A stretch of 50,365 bases of DNA from positions 1 through 50,365 of the forward strand of contig NZ_JADEXQ010000038.1 in NCBI RefSeq assembly GCF_015207035.1, in the 5' to 3' direction. Below the pieces are notes generated by a model that made no database searches, had not been told where the DNA came from, and saw only the letters and a program-made list of their open reading frames with translations. The position numbers were made by a program, and so were the translations under genes. How positions within the stretch are numbered: position 1 is the stretch's first letter; each line of letters opens with the position of its first letter. This DNA comes from Romeriopsis navalis LEGE 11480. Its GTDB lineage: Bacteria; Cyanobacteriota; Cyanobacteriia; Leptolyngbyales; Leptolyngbyaceae. Below, piece by piece: positions 26,245 through 35,409 of this stretch.

Positions 26245-28020
26245 ATGCCGCGCCAGAAAAAATCTTCATCCAAGAAAAAACTCAAACTGACTAAAGCCGA
26301 GCGCCAAGCCAACCTCAAAGAGCAGTTGGCCCAGAAGCGTGCATCGGCTAAAGCCCGACAAGAATTTACCAAGTTTATCTCCATGGTGTCGGTGCTGGCG
26401 GTCGTTTGCGCCATCTTGATCGGAATCGTCGGCGGGGTTAAAGGCGCCGTTGCGGGTTTTGGCGGGGCGTTTTGTTTGCTGCTTTCATTCAAATATCCCT
26501 GGAAAGCCCTCTACGCCTTCTTAATCTACTTACCACTAAGTGGCACTGTAACTTACGTAATCGGCGGCGGTAGTCCGATTATGCAGCTCGCCAAAGACGC
26601 ATTTTACTTTCCCGCCCTGATTGGCGTCATCCAATATTGCAAACGCAAGCGAATTGATTGGTTTGTCCCCCAGCAGTTAAAAATTCCATTGTTTACGCTG
26701 CTGGGCTACTGCCTACTTGTCTTACTCTTCATTAACGGTGGTCAGCAGCTATTTCCCATCTGTGAAGCTGTCCGCACTGGCGCCAGTACGACCTGTAAAG
26801 AAATTCCCCTTGGCCTCGGCATTCTCGGGCTCAAAGTCTTCCTCGGCTATGTGCCGCTGATTTCCTGCGCCTACTATCTAATCAACACCAAGGACGATGT
26901 ATATCGCATCATGCGCCTGCTCGTGGTCTTGATTCTTATCTGTTGCAGTCTGGGATTTGTACAATACATCATGCTCAAAACCGGCCGTTGCCAAGGCACC
27001 GTCGGCGAAGGGGCCGCATTATTTAAAGCCTCGCTCGGCTCACGCTGCCTCGTGGGTGGCTCGTTGCTATACAGCGAAGAGCAGGGAGTCATTCGACTCC
27101 CCGGAACCTTTGTTGCCCCCTGGCAATGGGGCTGGTATTTGATTGCCAGTGCTTTCTTCAGTTTTGCCGTCGCCTTTAGCGATCGGGTCTGGTACTGGCG
27201 CTTAGCAGGCATGGCGGCAATGGCCGAAACCATGACGATGGCGGTCCTATCGGGGCAGCGAATTGCCCTAGCCTTAGTCCCGGTCTGCTTTGGGATTCTT
27301 TTGGTGACCACCGGGCAAGTCGCCAATTTAACCCGATTTTTACCGATTCTGATGGTTTTGGGCTTGGCGATCGTCGGCAGTCTCGCGGCCTATCCCGAAA
27401 TTGTCCAAGAACGACTGGATAGCTTTATTAGCCGCTGGAACGCGGCACCACCCACCGATTTTATTGTCCAACAATTTGATTTTGTCCAAGATTTATCGGG
27501 CGCCCTCGGTCGGGGCTTAGGCAGAGCCACCAACTCCGCGCGGGCATTGGGCGACACGAAACTGATCGAAACCTACTTCCCAAAAGTCATGTATGAAATT
27601 GGGCCGTTAGGATTGTTGCTCTTTTTGGTTCTTGTGACCACTCTAACAGTGGTGACCTTTCAGGCCTATCGCCAGGTCAAGGATAAAAATCTCCGGGGCA
27701 TCGGTGCGGCGCTATGGACATTCGTCCTCGTGATTAGCTACAACACCTACTACTATCCCCTAGATGTTGACCCCGTGGCCGTTTACTACTGGTTCGCGGC
27801 CGGGATTGTGCTCAAACTTCCGGTACTCGATCAGCAAAAAAATGCTGAATTATCCGACAGCGCATCTACCACTTCAGCAAAACGCCGGCGCCATGGTCGG
27901 CGATCGCCCCCGAAACAAGTGGCAACACAATCAGAGCGCCCACCCCGTTCGAACCAACCAACGGGGTCGGAACACCAGGCCGCTAAACCCGACTTAAGCG
28001 CTGAACCCGGCTTGAGTTAA
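26245..28020 (+). CDS. hpsL: HpsL-like O-antigen-ligase-type membrane protein
   Basis: A 591-residue polytopic protein with about ten to twelve helices. The cytoplasmic N-terminus is strongly basic (KKSSSKKKLKLTKAERQ), and the C-terminal tail is Pro/Ser/Arg-rich. The large loop between late helices and the helix pattern resemble Wzy/O-antigen-ligase proteins. The stretch KYPWKALYAFLIYLPLSG followed by QLAKDAFYFPAL matches my memory of HpsL, the hormogonium polysaccharide protein of filamentous cyanobacteria. The two glycosyltransferases that follow support this. It would polymerise or ligate the secreted polysaccharide used for gliding. ATG 26245 (MPRQKK) is favoured; the frame is open up to GTG 26140. 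Hps naming is by recognition, not by a search. Confidence 0.75.
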   Translation: MPRQKKSSSKKKLKLTKAERQANLKEQLAQKRASAKARQEFTKFISMVSVLAVVCAILIGIVGGVKGAVAGFGGAFCLLLSFKYPWKALYAFLIYLPLSGTVTYVIGGGSPIMQLAKDAFYFPALIGVIQYCKRKRIDWFVPQQLKIPLFTLLGYCLLVLLFINGGQQLFPICEAVRTGASTTCKEIPLGLGILGLKVFLGYVPLISCAYYLINTKDDVYRIMRLLVVLILICCSLGFVQYIMLKTGRCQGTVGEGAALFKASLGSRCLVGGSLLYSEEQGVIRLPGTFVAPWQWGWYLIASAFFSFAVAFSDRVWYWRLAGMAAMAETMTMAVLSGQRIALALVPVCFGILLVTTGQVANLTRFLPILMVLGLAIVGSLAAYPEIVQERLDSFISRWNAAPPTDFIVQQFDFVQDLSGALGRGLGRATNSARALGDTKLIETYFPKVMYEIGPLGLLLFLVLVTTLTVVTFQAYRQVKDKNLRGIGAALWTFVLVISYNTYYYPLDVDPVAVYYWFAAGIVLKLPVLDQQKNAELSDSASTTSAKRRRHGRRSPPKQVATQSERPPRSNQPTGSEHQAAKPDLSAEPGLS

Positions 28021-28131
28021 GTCACACAGGCAAGCACCTTCCACGGGGTTACGCCCACTGCATCACCGGCACCGTTAACTCGGCTGCCCCTTGGCACCGC
28101 AATCGTTCTCGCACTAGATTTTTTCCGCAAT

Positions 28132-29154
28132 ATGGCTTTCCCGTTTATTTCTGTGATCATTCCGACCTATGGCCGTGAAGAGCCATTGGTGAAAAGTATT
28201 GAAGATGTACTCAAACAGGACTACCCACAGTTTGAAGTCCTCGTCGTGGATCAAACACCAACGCATAAACCCGAAGTTCAAGCGTTTCTTGAGGCCCAAA
28301 GCACGGCCGGTCATATTCAATGGATGAAACTCGACTGGGCCAGTTTGCCGGGGGCACGCAACTATGCCGTTCGACGGGCACAAGGCCAGGTGATGCTCTT
28401 TTTGGATGACGATGTGGAATTGCCCGATGGCTTTCTGACCGCCCACGGTCAGAATTATGATCGTCCGGAAGTCGGGGCCGTTGCCGGTCGAGTGCTCGAT
28501 CGCATGAAGCTCAACGATTTTGAACCCGGCTTGGAAATCGCAACCCTCCCGCCCGAGGCAATGGATCCAGGAATTGCCTGGTATCACATTAATTTGGTCC
28601 ATACAACCAAGCCACAGCAAGTCTTAAGTGCCCGCGGCTGCAATATGTCCTATCGCCGGGAAGTCTTCTTTGAGCACAACATCTGGTTTGACGAACGGTT
28701 TCGCGGCAGTGCGGTGCGCGAGGAATCCGACTTTTGCTTGCATTTCCGCGCGACAGGTCTCATGGTTTGGTATGACCCCGAGGCCATCCTGGTGCATTTA
28801 GGCGAAGAAACCGGTGGTTGCCATGACATCACCACCAAGTCTCTCAAGTACCAGATGACGTTCTACCACAACCATTTCTTGATGGGGTTGAAAAACCTCA
28901 CCTTCTGGCAGTGCTGCCGATTTTTCCTGCGCCTGTTTGATTGCCACGTTCTCGGCCGTCCCCCCTGCCACAAGAGCGGCTCACCGATTAAAGTCCTGAC
29001 CCGATTTGTCTTTTACAGTGCCGGATTTGCCGATGCGCTCAGCACACAGATCCAGGGACTTTGGCAAAATGGCCAGGTTTATACCCAACAGGATCAACCC
29101 GCCGCAACAGATGCGGGCAAAGGACCGATCGGGGTAGTCCAAACTTCTCCCTAG
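28132..29154 (+). CDS. hpsN: GT2 family glycosyltransferase, HpsN-like
   Basis: A 340-residue GT-A fold enzyme without membrane helices. It shows the GT2 start ISVIIPTYGREEPL, VLVVDQTP, the acceptor-side LPGARNYAVRRAQG and the metal-binding LFLDDDVELPDGF (about residues 85-97). Further acidic residues near REESDFCLHFRATG probably include the catalytic base. It transfers a nucleotide-sugar residue to a growing glycan on the cytoplasmic face. It lies between the HpsL-like and GT4 genes, same strand. The match to HpsN is from memory of the family and the gene order. A cysteine-rich patch WQCCRFFLRLFDCHV near the C-terminus may be a membrane-associating helix. Confidence 0.85.
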   Translation: MAFPFISVIIPTYGREEPLVKSIEDVLKQDYPQFEVLVVDQTPTHKPEVQAFLEAQSTAGHIQWMKLDWASLPGARNYAVRRAQGQVMLFLDDDVELPDGFLTAHGQNYDRPEVGAVAGRVLDRMKLNDFEPGLEIATLPPEAMDPGIAWYHINLVHTTKPQQVLSARGCNMSYRREVFFEHNIWFDERFRGSAVREESDFCLHFRATGLMVWYDPEAILVHLGEETGGCHDITTKSLKYQMTFYHNHFLMGLKNLTFWQCCRFFLRLFDCHVLGRPPCHKSGSPIKVLTRFVFYSAGFADALSTQIQGLWQNGQVYTQQDQPAATDAGKGPIGVVQTSP

Positions 29155-29222
29155 CAAACCTTGAGAAAGCCGTATGAGTGCGTTTACGTCAATCGATTTG
29201 CCACCTGACTGAACTAGCTACT

Positions 29223-30386
29223 ATGAAAATCCTTGTCGCCAGCCACTCTTACATCATTGACCTGAACCGCGAAAAATTACGCGAACTGGCACAGCTGGGT
29301 GCCGATATCGAAGTGACGATCGCCGTACCCAAACGCTGGCAACCGGGGGGCGTGATGAAAGACACGATTGAAACGCAACCGATCGAGGAAGGCAACTTCC
29401 GCGTCATCCCCCTCTCTAACTTCAGCCAAAATAATCAGGGACTGCTTTCCTTCGGCACTGATTTAATTAAATTGATGCGGGAATTTCGGCCCAATGTGAT
29501 TCAAGTCGAGCAAGGAGTAAAGTCGATCGCCTATGCCGAAATGATTACCCTGAATAAATTGCTCGGCCTCAACGCCAAAAATCTCTTCTTCACCTGGTGG
29601 AACATCCCCTATGAGCTGAAATTCCCCCTCGCCGCGCTCGAACAATACAACCTCAAACATACCCATGGCATCGTCGTCGGCAACGCTGATGGCTTCGATA
29701 TCCTGCGCGATCGGGGATACAACGGCCCGATGCAAATCATGCCGCAACTCGGGGTCGATGAGCACCTGTTCCAACCCCAAGATCAACCGGAAATCGCCGC
29801 CGAACTCGGCATTCAGTCTGGGGAATTTGTCATTGGCTTTGTCGGTCGCTTCGTCCCAGAAAAGGGGTTAAAAACCCTATTTCAAGCCGCTGCCAAACTG
29901 GAACATCAAAACTGGAAAATGCTGCTGCTCGGTCGCGGTCCGATGAAAGACGAACTGATGCAGCTCGCCCAAGCACTTGGTTTTGCCGATCGCCTGATCC
30001 AAGTGGAAAGCGTCCCACATGCCGATGTCTATCGCTACATCAACCTGATGGACAGTCTGATCTTGCCCTCCGAAACCACCTACGACTTCAAAACCCTGAC
30101 GGCAGCAGGTTGGAAGGAACAGTTTGGCCATGTGATTATCGAAGCGATGGCCTGCCAGGTTCCCGTCATCGGCTCTGACTCCGGTGAAATCCCTAACGTG
30201 ATTGCCGATGCTGGCTTGGTCTTCCCAGAAGGCGACGTAGATCAATTAGCTGATCGACTCAATCAACTGATTAGCAACCCCAACTTCGCTGAAGAAATTG
30301 GCCAAAAAGGCTATCAGCGCGCCATCGTGAAATACACAAATCGCGCGCTGGCTAAGGATCTACTGGAATTTTATCGATCGTTGTAG
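29223..30386 (+). CDS. hpsO: GT4 family glycosyltransferase, HpsO-like
   Basis: A 387-residue GT-B enzyme. The N-terminal domain starts MKILVASHSYIIDLNREKL; the C-terminal domain has VIGFVGRFVPEKGL and the nucleotide-sugar binding region QFGHVIIEAMACQVPVIGSDSGEIPNVI with the E-x7-E pattern. It is a retaining transferase, cytoplasmic or membrane-associated. ATG 29223 is used; an upstream in-frame start at 29178 would add fifteen residues without support. It is the third gene of the hps-like group and is likely co-transcribed with the GT2 gene. HpsO and HpsP are both GT4 enzymes in the published set; HpsO is my better guess from the N-terminus. Confidence 0.85.
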   Translation: MKILVASHSYIIDLNREKLRELAQLGADIEVTIAVPKRWQPGGVMKDTIETQPIEEGNFRVIPLSNFSQNNQGLLSFGTDLIKLMREFRPNVIQVEQGVKSIAYAEMITLNKLLGLNAKNLFFTWWNIPYELKFPLAALEQYNLKHTHGIVVGNADGFDILRDRGYNGPMQIMPQLGVDEHLFQPQDQPEIAAELGIQSGEFVIGFVGRFVPEKGLKTLFQAAAKLEHQNWKMLLLGRGPMKDELMQLAQALGFADRLIQVESVPHADVYRYINLMDSLILPSETTYDFKTLTAAGWKEQFGHVIIEAMACQVPVIGSDSGEIPNVIADAGLVFPEGDVDQLADRLNQLISNPNFAEEIGQKGYQRAIVKYTNRALAKDLLEFYRSL

Positions 30387-30424
30387 CGGCGATGGAGGCA
30401 TCCCCAAAGCAAAGCCCCCAGCCC

Positions 30425-30838
30425 TTAGTAAAACGTGTCTAAGTCCAAAGCTGCGGATCCACCTTCTTCGAGCAAATCTAAGACCTTTGACAATTGCCAC
30501 CAGACTAGGCGCGCAATTAACACAGTCATCAACGCCGACAGGCCATAGGCAAACTTCGTCGGCACACCAAAGATTTCCACCCCAGCGGCCAAGAAAAACA
30601 TCGACCCCATGGCAATCCCTAAAAACGGTGTGAGCAAACGCCAGCTCCGCATTTCTTTTAACGTTTTGGTTGACTTCTTCGCCTGCCAATCCACCAGCAA
30701 TTCCTTCAATACCGCTTGGAACGACAAACCACATAGGACACTGGCCACCAGCCCAAACATCAGGATTAAGTACGGTGGCTGCGGGAAATAAGCATAGTAG
30801 TCCGCAAGGGTTTGAATATCGATCGATTCCATTTCCAT
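30425..30838 (-). CDS. Conserved membrane protein of unknown function
   Basis: A 137-residue protein with about three hydrophobic segments (LILMFGLVASVLCGLSF, LTPFLGIAMGSMFFLAAGV, FAYGLSALMTVLIARLVWW). The N-terminus is acidic and the C-terminus ends LLEEGGSAALDLDTFY. I do not recognise a named family. The start ATG 30838 (MEMESIDIQ) is chosen over a TTG at 30895 because the longer form adds an unlikely Cys/Trp-rich leader. It converges with the GT4 gene (38 bases between stops) and lies 128 bases downstream of the AarF-type kinase gene on the same strand. Confidence 0.65.
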   Translation of the reverse strand: MEMESIDIQTLADYYAYFPQPPYLILMFGLVASVLCGLSFQAVLKELLVDWQAKKSTKTLKEMRSWRLLTPFLGIAMGSMFFLAAGVEIFGVPTKFAYGLSALMTVLIARLVWWQLSKVLDLLEEGGSAALDLDTFY

Positions 30839-30966
30839 AGTTGGGTTCCAGAAAAAATTAGGGATGAACAAACCGACGAACCAACAGCCAATCAAGATGA
30901 CTGACTGAAATTCATTGGCAGAATTTAACTAACGGATGAATCTCACAAAAGTTAACAGTCTTGATC

Positions 30967-32706
30967 CTAACCTCCCGGTTGATTCCGCGTCAAAGTAGAA
31001 ATTGCCGCCGGAATTAAACCCGCAGCGCTGGCTGTGGAAAATTGTAATAAAGCATTCCAGGCCGCCCCAGCAATTTTGTCGGGTTTCACATCATTTTTGA
31101 CCAAGGCCCACAGGCGGGCAACTTCTTCTGTATGCAAGCGGTTGTCTTCAGTCAGCGACAGCACAATCAAACGGCGCAGATAGGCGCCATCCTCAGACAT
31201 CAAAAACTGCATGCCCAGTTGGGCGGTCGGCAACACATCAAAATCGCCATCCGCCTGGGCAATTTTGATCATATTCTCCAGACGATGCCACTGGAACTTA
31301 CCCCCTTTGAATAAGACCTCCAGTAGTCGGCGCCGCAGATTTTCCGAATCACCGCTCAACAGTCGGCGCGCCACATAGGGATAGGCAATTTCGACAATCT
31401 TAAAGTCGGGATTTAACGACAGAGCCAAACCTTCTTGGGTCACAACCGATCGAATAATTAAGGCAAACTTCGCAGGCACGCGGAATGGATAATCAAACAT
31501 CAACTCCGAGAACTTATCGGTCACAACCTTAAAATTAAAGTCTCCGACACTCTGGCCCATCACCTCATCAAAAACCGACTCCAACGCCGGAATAATCGGG
31601 CGAATATCCGTGTCTTTAGTCAAGAAACCCAGGTTGACAAAATCTTGAGCCAGCTCTTCATAATCCTTGTTAATCAAATGCACAACGGCATCAACCAGAG
31701 TCTCCTTCATAGGCTCTTCGAGCTGATCCATCATGCCAAAGTCGATGTAGGCCATCCGACCGCTAATGCCGGTACGGGAGGCCGGATCAGCTTCCAAGGC
31801 GAACAAGTTGCCGGGATGCGGATCGGCGTGAAATAAGCCATGCTCCAGCAGTTGCCGCAAACCCGCGGTCACACCAATCTGAATAATCGCATCTTGATCC
31901 AACCCACGCGCCTTCACCGCCTCTGTATCGGTCAGCTTCACCCCATGAATCCATTCCAGGACTAAGACCTGCCGACTGCAATAATCCCAATAAATTTTTG
32001 GCACCTTAACATTGGGATCATCCTTGAAATTCGCCTCAAACCGCTCGGCATTACGACCTTCATTTTCGTAATCGGTCTCTTCAAATAGCTTGATGCCAAA
32101 TTCATCCACAATCAGGGTCAAGTCATGCCCCAAATTCAATGGCAACAACCAACCCAATTGCTTCGCAAACCAGCGCATCAAGTAAAGATCCAGCATCATC
32201 ACTGGCTTTAAATTAGGCCGCTGCACTTTAACCGCAACTTCTTCACCGCTATATAGCTTGGCCTGATAAACCTGCCCCAAACTCGCCGCAGCGATCGGAT
32301 TCGGGGAGATTTCCGCAAAAATTTCATCGATCGCCCGATCCGTATCCCGCTCAATAATCGCAAAAGCAGTCGCATTCGAGAACGGTGGCAACTGGTCCTG
32401 CAACTTAATCAACTCGCCCAGGAAATCCGGGGGGATTAAATCTGGCCGGGTCGATAACGCTTGCCCCACTTTAATAAAGGTCGGCCCCAAATCCGTGAGG
32501 ATCTTGCGGATTTGCTCTGCTCGCGCCTGCTGACTACCCGTCTCCCGGCCCATCACCGAGTCAATCTGCAAGCCCAGGATAAAGCTCAAAAAAACCACCA
32601 GAATCTTTATCGCCCGCCAAGCCGGTCGCCAGGGTTGGAACCGGAAAAACCGAGCAATCTGCGCCGCGTCGTAGCGCCGAAATTCTGCTGTCGGACGATT
32701 GGCCAC
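30967..32706 (-). CDS. AarF/ABC1/UbiB family atypical kinase
   Basis: A 579-residue ABC1-family protein. It has the family's own N-terminal motif LGPTFIKVGQALSTRPDLIP (KxGQ), the alanine-rich nucleotide loop PIAAASLGQVYQA, lysine in EVAVKVQRP, and the catalytic loop HADPHPGNLFAL followed by IDFGMMD. A C-terminal hydrophobic pair may anchor it to membrane. Cyanobacterial and plastid members act on prenyl-quinone (plastoquinone, tocopherol) metabolism and stress responses; they are ATPases or kinases rather than classical protein kinases. GTG 32706 is the start, with AGAGGA about ten bases before it. A long non-coding region separates it from the divergent sigma factor gene. Confidence 0.93.
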   Translation of the reverse strand: MANRPTAEFRRYDAAQIARFFRFQPWRPAWRAIKILVVFLSFILGLQIDSVMGRETGSQQARAEQIRKILTDLGPTFIKVGQALSTRPDLIPPDFLGELIKLQDQLPPFSNATAFAIIERDTDRAIDEIFAEISPNPIAAASLGQVYQAKLYSGEEVAVKVQRPNLKPVMMLDLYLMRWFAKQLGWLLPLNLGHDLTLIVDEFGIKLFEETDYENEGRNAERFEANFKDDPNVKVPKIYWDYCSRQVLVLEWIHGVKLTDTEAVKARGLDQDAIIQIGVTAGLRQLLEHGLFHADPHPGNLFALEADPASRTGISGRMAYIDFGMMDQLEEPMKETLVDAVVHLINKDYEELAQDFVNLGFLTKDTDIRPIIPALESVFDEVMGQSVGDFNFKVVTDKFSELMFDYPFRVPAKFALIIRSVVTQEGLALSLNPDFKIVEIAYPYVARRLLSGDSENLRRRLLEVLFKGGKFQWHRLENMIKIAQADGDFDVLPTAQLGMQFLMSEDGAYLRRLIVLSLTEDNRLHTEEVARLWALVKNDVKPDKIAGAAWNALLQFSTASAAGLIPAAISTLTRNQPGG

Positions 32707-34125
32707 GTTCTATATCCTCTTGAGCATGCAAGTGCATTGCGAAGCGTTACACTCCTCTACATTTTAGTATGTAAAACTACATAATTGCGTAGCAAAACTC
32801 CGGAGAAAAGGTTAAGGCGGCGATCGAGCAACCATAATTCAGCGCGTTACTGCCCGATCAGAAACAACGATAATCGAGCAATTGCAACGCTTCCAGAACG
32901 GCAGCGACAAGCCTATCCCCAGAGCGGCAATCATTATATCCACAACAAAATATTGGCGCGACACCCCAACCATTGACTTGAGCAACAACTATGTAGTATG
33001 TGTATTACAAGATTGATCGGCTTATCCCTACTCCCTACTCCGTATATCGACACAGCCCGGTCATAGATTGACACATGGTTGTCGAACCTCAATGTTATCA
33101 ATACAATCAGCCACTCAATTCATGATTTACGGCGGAGCAGCATAAGCAATCCGCCGCGATATCAAACGATTGAAGGATATGCCAGCCAATTTACCCACCC
33201 GCCCGAAGCAGTTGATTTGTACTATAAATTTATAGTATATTTTTAGTCAGATCTTTCGGGAATTACGCGAAAGCGGCTTGTATCAACCTGTAGCGGCCCT
33301 AGGATTATTTATCCAATTAACGCCTCTCCGGCCAATCCAGACTGGTGGATGAAACCCCTACTAAATCGGTTCTAGTTAGTGCGGTTATCCCACTCAAAAC
33401 CCTCTATTCAAATTCTCAGGACTCAGCGATTATGAAGTAGTAAGCCACCAAACTATCCGATAGAGCCAATCCATGCATTGCTTCTATAGCAGCTATTCCA
33501 AGTTCGAGAAACACCCCATCCAATACTTCCGAGATGTTGTTTCAATGAATGATCAATCCGATCCACCCGTTAACCACGTAATAAACATAACGAGGACAGC
33601 ATTGCGCTAAGCAACGTCCCTGAAATCCAAAACTGCTTTACTTTCTCAAGGGCTTGTAATACACTTGATTTAAGCGAAGTCATTCCGACTTCAACTAAAT
33701 GGTTTCGGACAGCAGCCACTTCAGCCGGCTGATCGCTATCCCTCGTTATCGCTGTCCCACATTACGTTGTTCTGATTCTGTTGTTTAGGTAGTTGATGTT
33801 TAGTTGGCGGCGCTACACGCCTTTTGAACGCTGTTTTTACTGCTTACCAGTTCAAGTTTTTCGATTTCGATTCACCTGTTTTCAGTTCGCTTGGTTCGTC
33901 GTTGCAATATTCGCTTGTAGCCCTCGGAATTGAGTCATTGCTTTTGCTAGCAACGGATCATCAATTCTGGCTTAAAGCAATTTATCCCAGCGATTTCAGG
34001 CACTTTTTCGGCCTCCATATAGTCATAGATCCTGCCCGATCATGCCTGCTGTGATGCGGCCACGTTACTTCATCTAGCCCCACCTGTTGAGTTCAGTTTT
34101 TTTCAAAGTAAGGGAGTCAATACAA
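32707..34125. other. Intergenic, 1.4 kb upstream of the sigma factor, no gene seen
   Basis: This region lies between the divergent AarF-type kinase and sigma factor genes. Only short frames without coding character are present. It contains an inverted repeat TATGTA-N4-TACATA near 32769-32784, two copies of CCCTACT (33026-33039) and an 18-bp palindrome (33220-33237). No tRNA or recognised riboswitch was found. It probably holds both promoters, and may include a long sigma-factor leader or a small RNA. Confidence 0.55.
33220..33237. repeat. 18-bp perfect AT-rich palindrome
   Basis: TACTATAAATTTATAGTA reads the same on both strands. It is followed by TATTTTTAG. It could be a dimeric regulator site or contain promoter -10 boxes in both directions. 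It lies about 890 bases before the sigma factor start. Confidence 0.5.
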
Positions 34126-35103
34126 ATGGTCACGACAAGTCCTACACACTCCGCCCCCATGTATAGCGCCGATATGGTGCGGACCTATCTGCACGAAATT
34201 GGTCGTGTGCCCATGTTGACCCATGAGCAGGAAATTATTTTCGGCAAACAAGTGCAAAAACTTATGGCACTGCAGGCAGAGAAAGAGGCGTTAGCGGACA
34301 AACTCGGCCATGAACCGAGTACGACTGAGCTAGCAGAGCATCTACAACAACCAGAAACCGACGTTAAGTCCGCATTACTGCAGGGCAACCGCGCCAAGCG
34401 GAAGATGATTGAAGCCAACCTGCGCTTGGTCGTCTCAATCGCCAAGAAATATCAAAAGCGCAATCTGGAGTTCTTAGACCTGATTCAGGAAGGTTCGCTG
34501 GGCTTGGAACGTGGGGTCGAAAAGTTTGACCCGATGCGTGGATATAAGTTCTCCACCTATGCCTACTGGTGGATTCGCCAGGCAATCACCCGCGCGATCG
34601 CCCAGCAAAGTCGGACAATCCGTCTACCGATTCACATCACAGAAAAGCTGAATAAAATCAAGCGCGCACAGCGTGAGCTGACGCAACAGCTCGGTCGCAG
34701 TCCCAAGATGCACGAAATTGCGGAACAGCTTGATCTATCGGCAATGGAGATTCGGGAATATCTGACGATTTCACGGCAGCCCGTATCGCTCGATTTAAAA
34801 GTCGGGGATAACCAAGATACTGAGTTGCAAGACTTACTAGAAGACGATGGCACATCGCCGGAGACATACACCACGCAAGCGGCACTGCGCCAAGACTTAC
34901 AAAATCTGATGGCAGAACTCACCCCCCAACAGCAGCGCGTTTTGACCCTACGCTACGGCTTTGGGGAGGAGAAGGAAATGTCCTTGGCAAAAGTGGGCGA
35001 TCGGTTGAGTCTCAGTCGTGAACGAGTTCGTCAACTTGAGCGTCAAGCGCTGGAGCATCTGCGTCGCCGGAAATCTTTAGTGCGGGAATACCTAGCAAGC
35101 TAG
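34126..35103 (+). CDS. Group 2 RNA polymerase sigma factor (sigma-70 family)
   Basis: A 325-residue sigma factor. Region 1.2 (about 14-47, [24 protein letters not shown]) is followed directly by region 2 (90-165), including the -10 recognition part [19 protein letters not shown] and RTIRLPIHI. Region 3 spans about 172-250, and region 4 ends with helix-turn-helix [24 protein letters not shown] (286-309). The primary sigma's long acidic N-terminus is absent and the length fits cyanobacterial group 2 factors (SigB-E), which serve stress, nitrogen or circadian responses. I cannot assign the letter. ATG 34126 has AAGGGAG at 34110-34116. A terminator follows at 35168. The 1.4 kb upstream region suggests complex control. 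Confidence 0.95.
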   Translation: MVTTSPTHSAPMYSADMVRTYLHEIGRVPMLTHEQEIIFGKQVQKLMALQAEKEALADKLGHEPSTTELAEHLQQPETDVKSALLQGNRAKRKMIEANLRLVVSIAKKYQKRNLEFLDLIQEGSLGLERGVEKFDPMRGYKFSTYAYWWIRQAITRAIAQQSRTIRLPIHITEKLNKIKRAQRELTQQLGRSPKMHEIAEQLDLSAMEIREYLTISRQPVSLDLKVGDNQDTELQDLLEDDGTSPETYTTQAALRQDLQNLMAELTPQQQRVLTLRYGFGEEKEMSLAKVGDRLSLSRERVRQLERQALEHLRRRKSLVREYLAS

Positions 35104-35167
35104 ATATCCGCCGGACAACTAAACGCAAGTAAATCAATCATCTAGTTTTAACCCTTCCTCTCAGACT

Positions 35168-35207
35168 ATCCCTGCCTCTACCGATCGTGTGGAGCCAGGG
35201 ATTTTTT
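35168..35207 (+). terminator. Intrinsic terminator after the sigma factor gene
   Basis: ATCCCTG (35168-35174) pairs with CAGGGAT (35196-35202). The stem can be lengthened inward with two mismatches, and the 3' arm runs into TTTTTT (to 35207). It is 65 bases after the sigma factor stop. Confidence 0.75.
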
Positions 35208-35409
35208 ATGCCTCCCATAGTCCGACTTTTATTCCGACTTTTGGCTTAGGTGATTTCCGACCAGCCCATCCGAAATCACGTCGTAGCCTGATGAAGTAGA
35301 CAGCAGTGCCATAGACAACTGTGAAACTGGCACATGCATATTTGTCTAACATTCAAGGTTATCTGTCGTTTAAGGCTTGTCGTTTTACCGAAGGTTCGGC
35401 TATTTCCCT

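Noticed and set aside
33026-33039. Two CCCTACT heptamers
   Set aside because: Cyanobacterial short tandem repeats are usually longer arrays; two copies may be chance.
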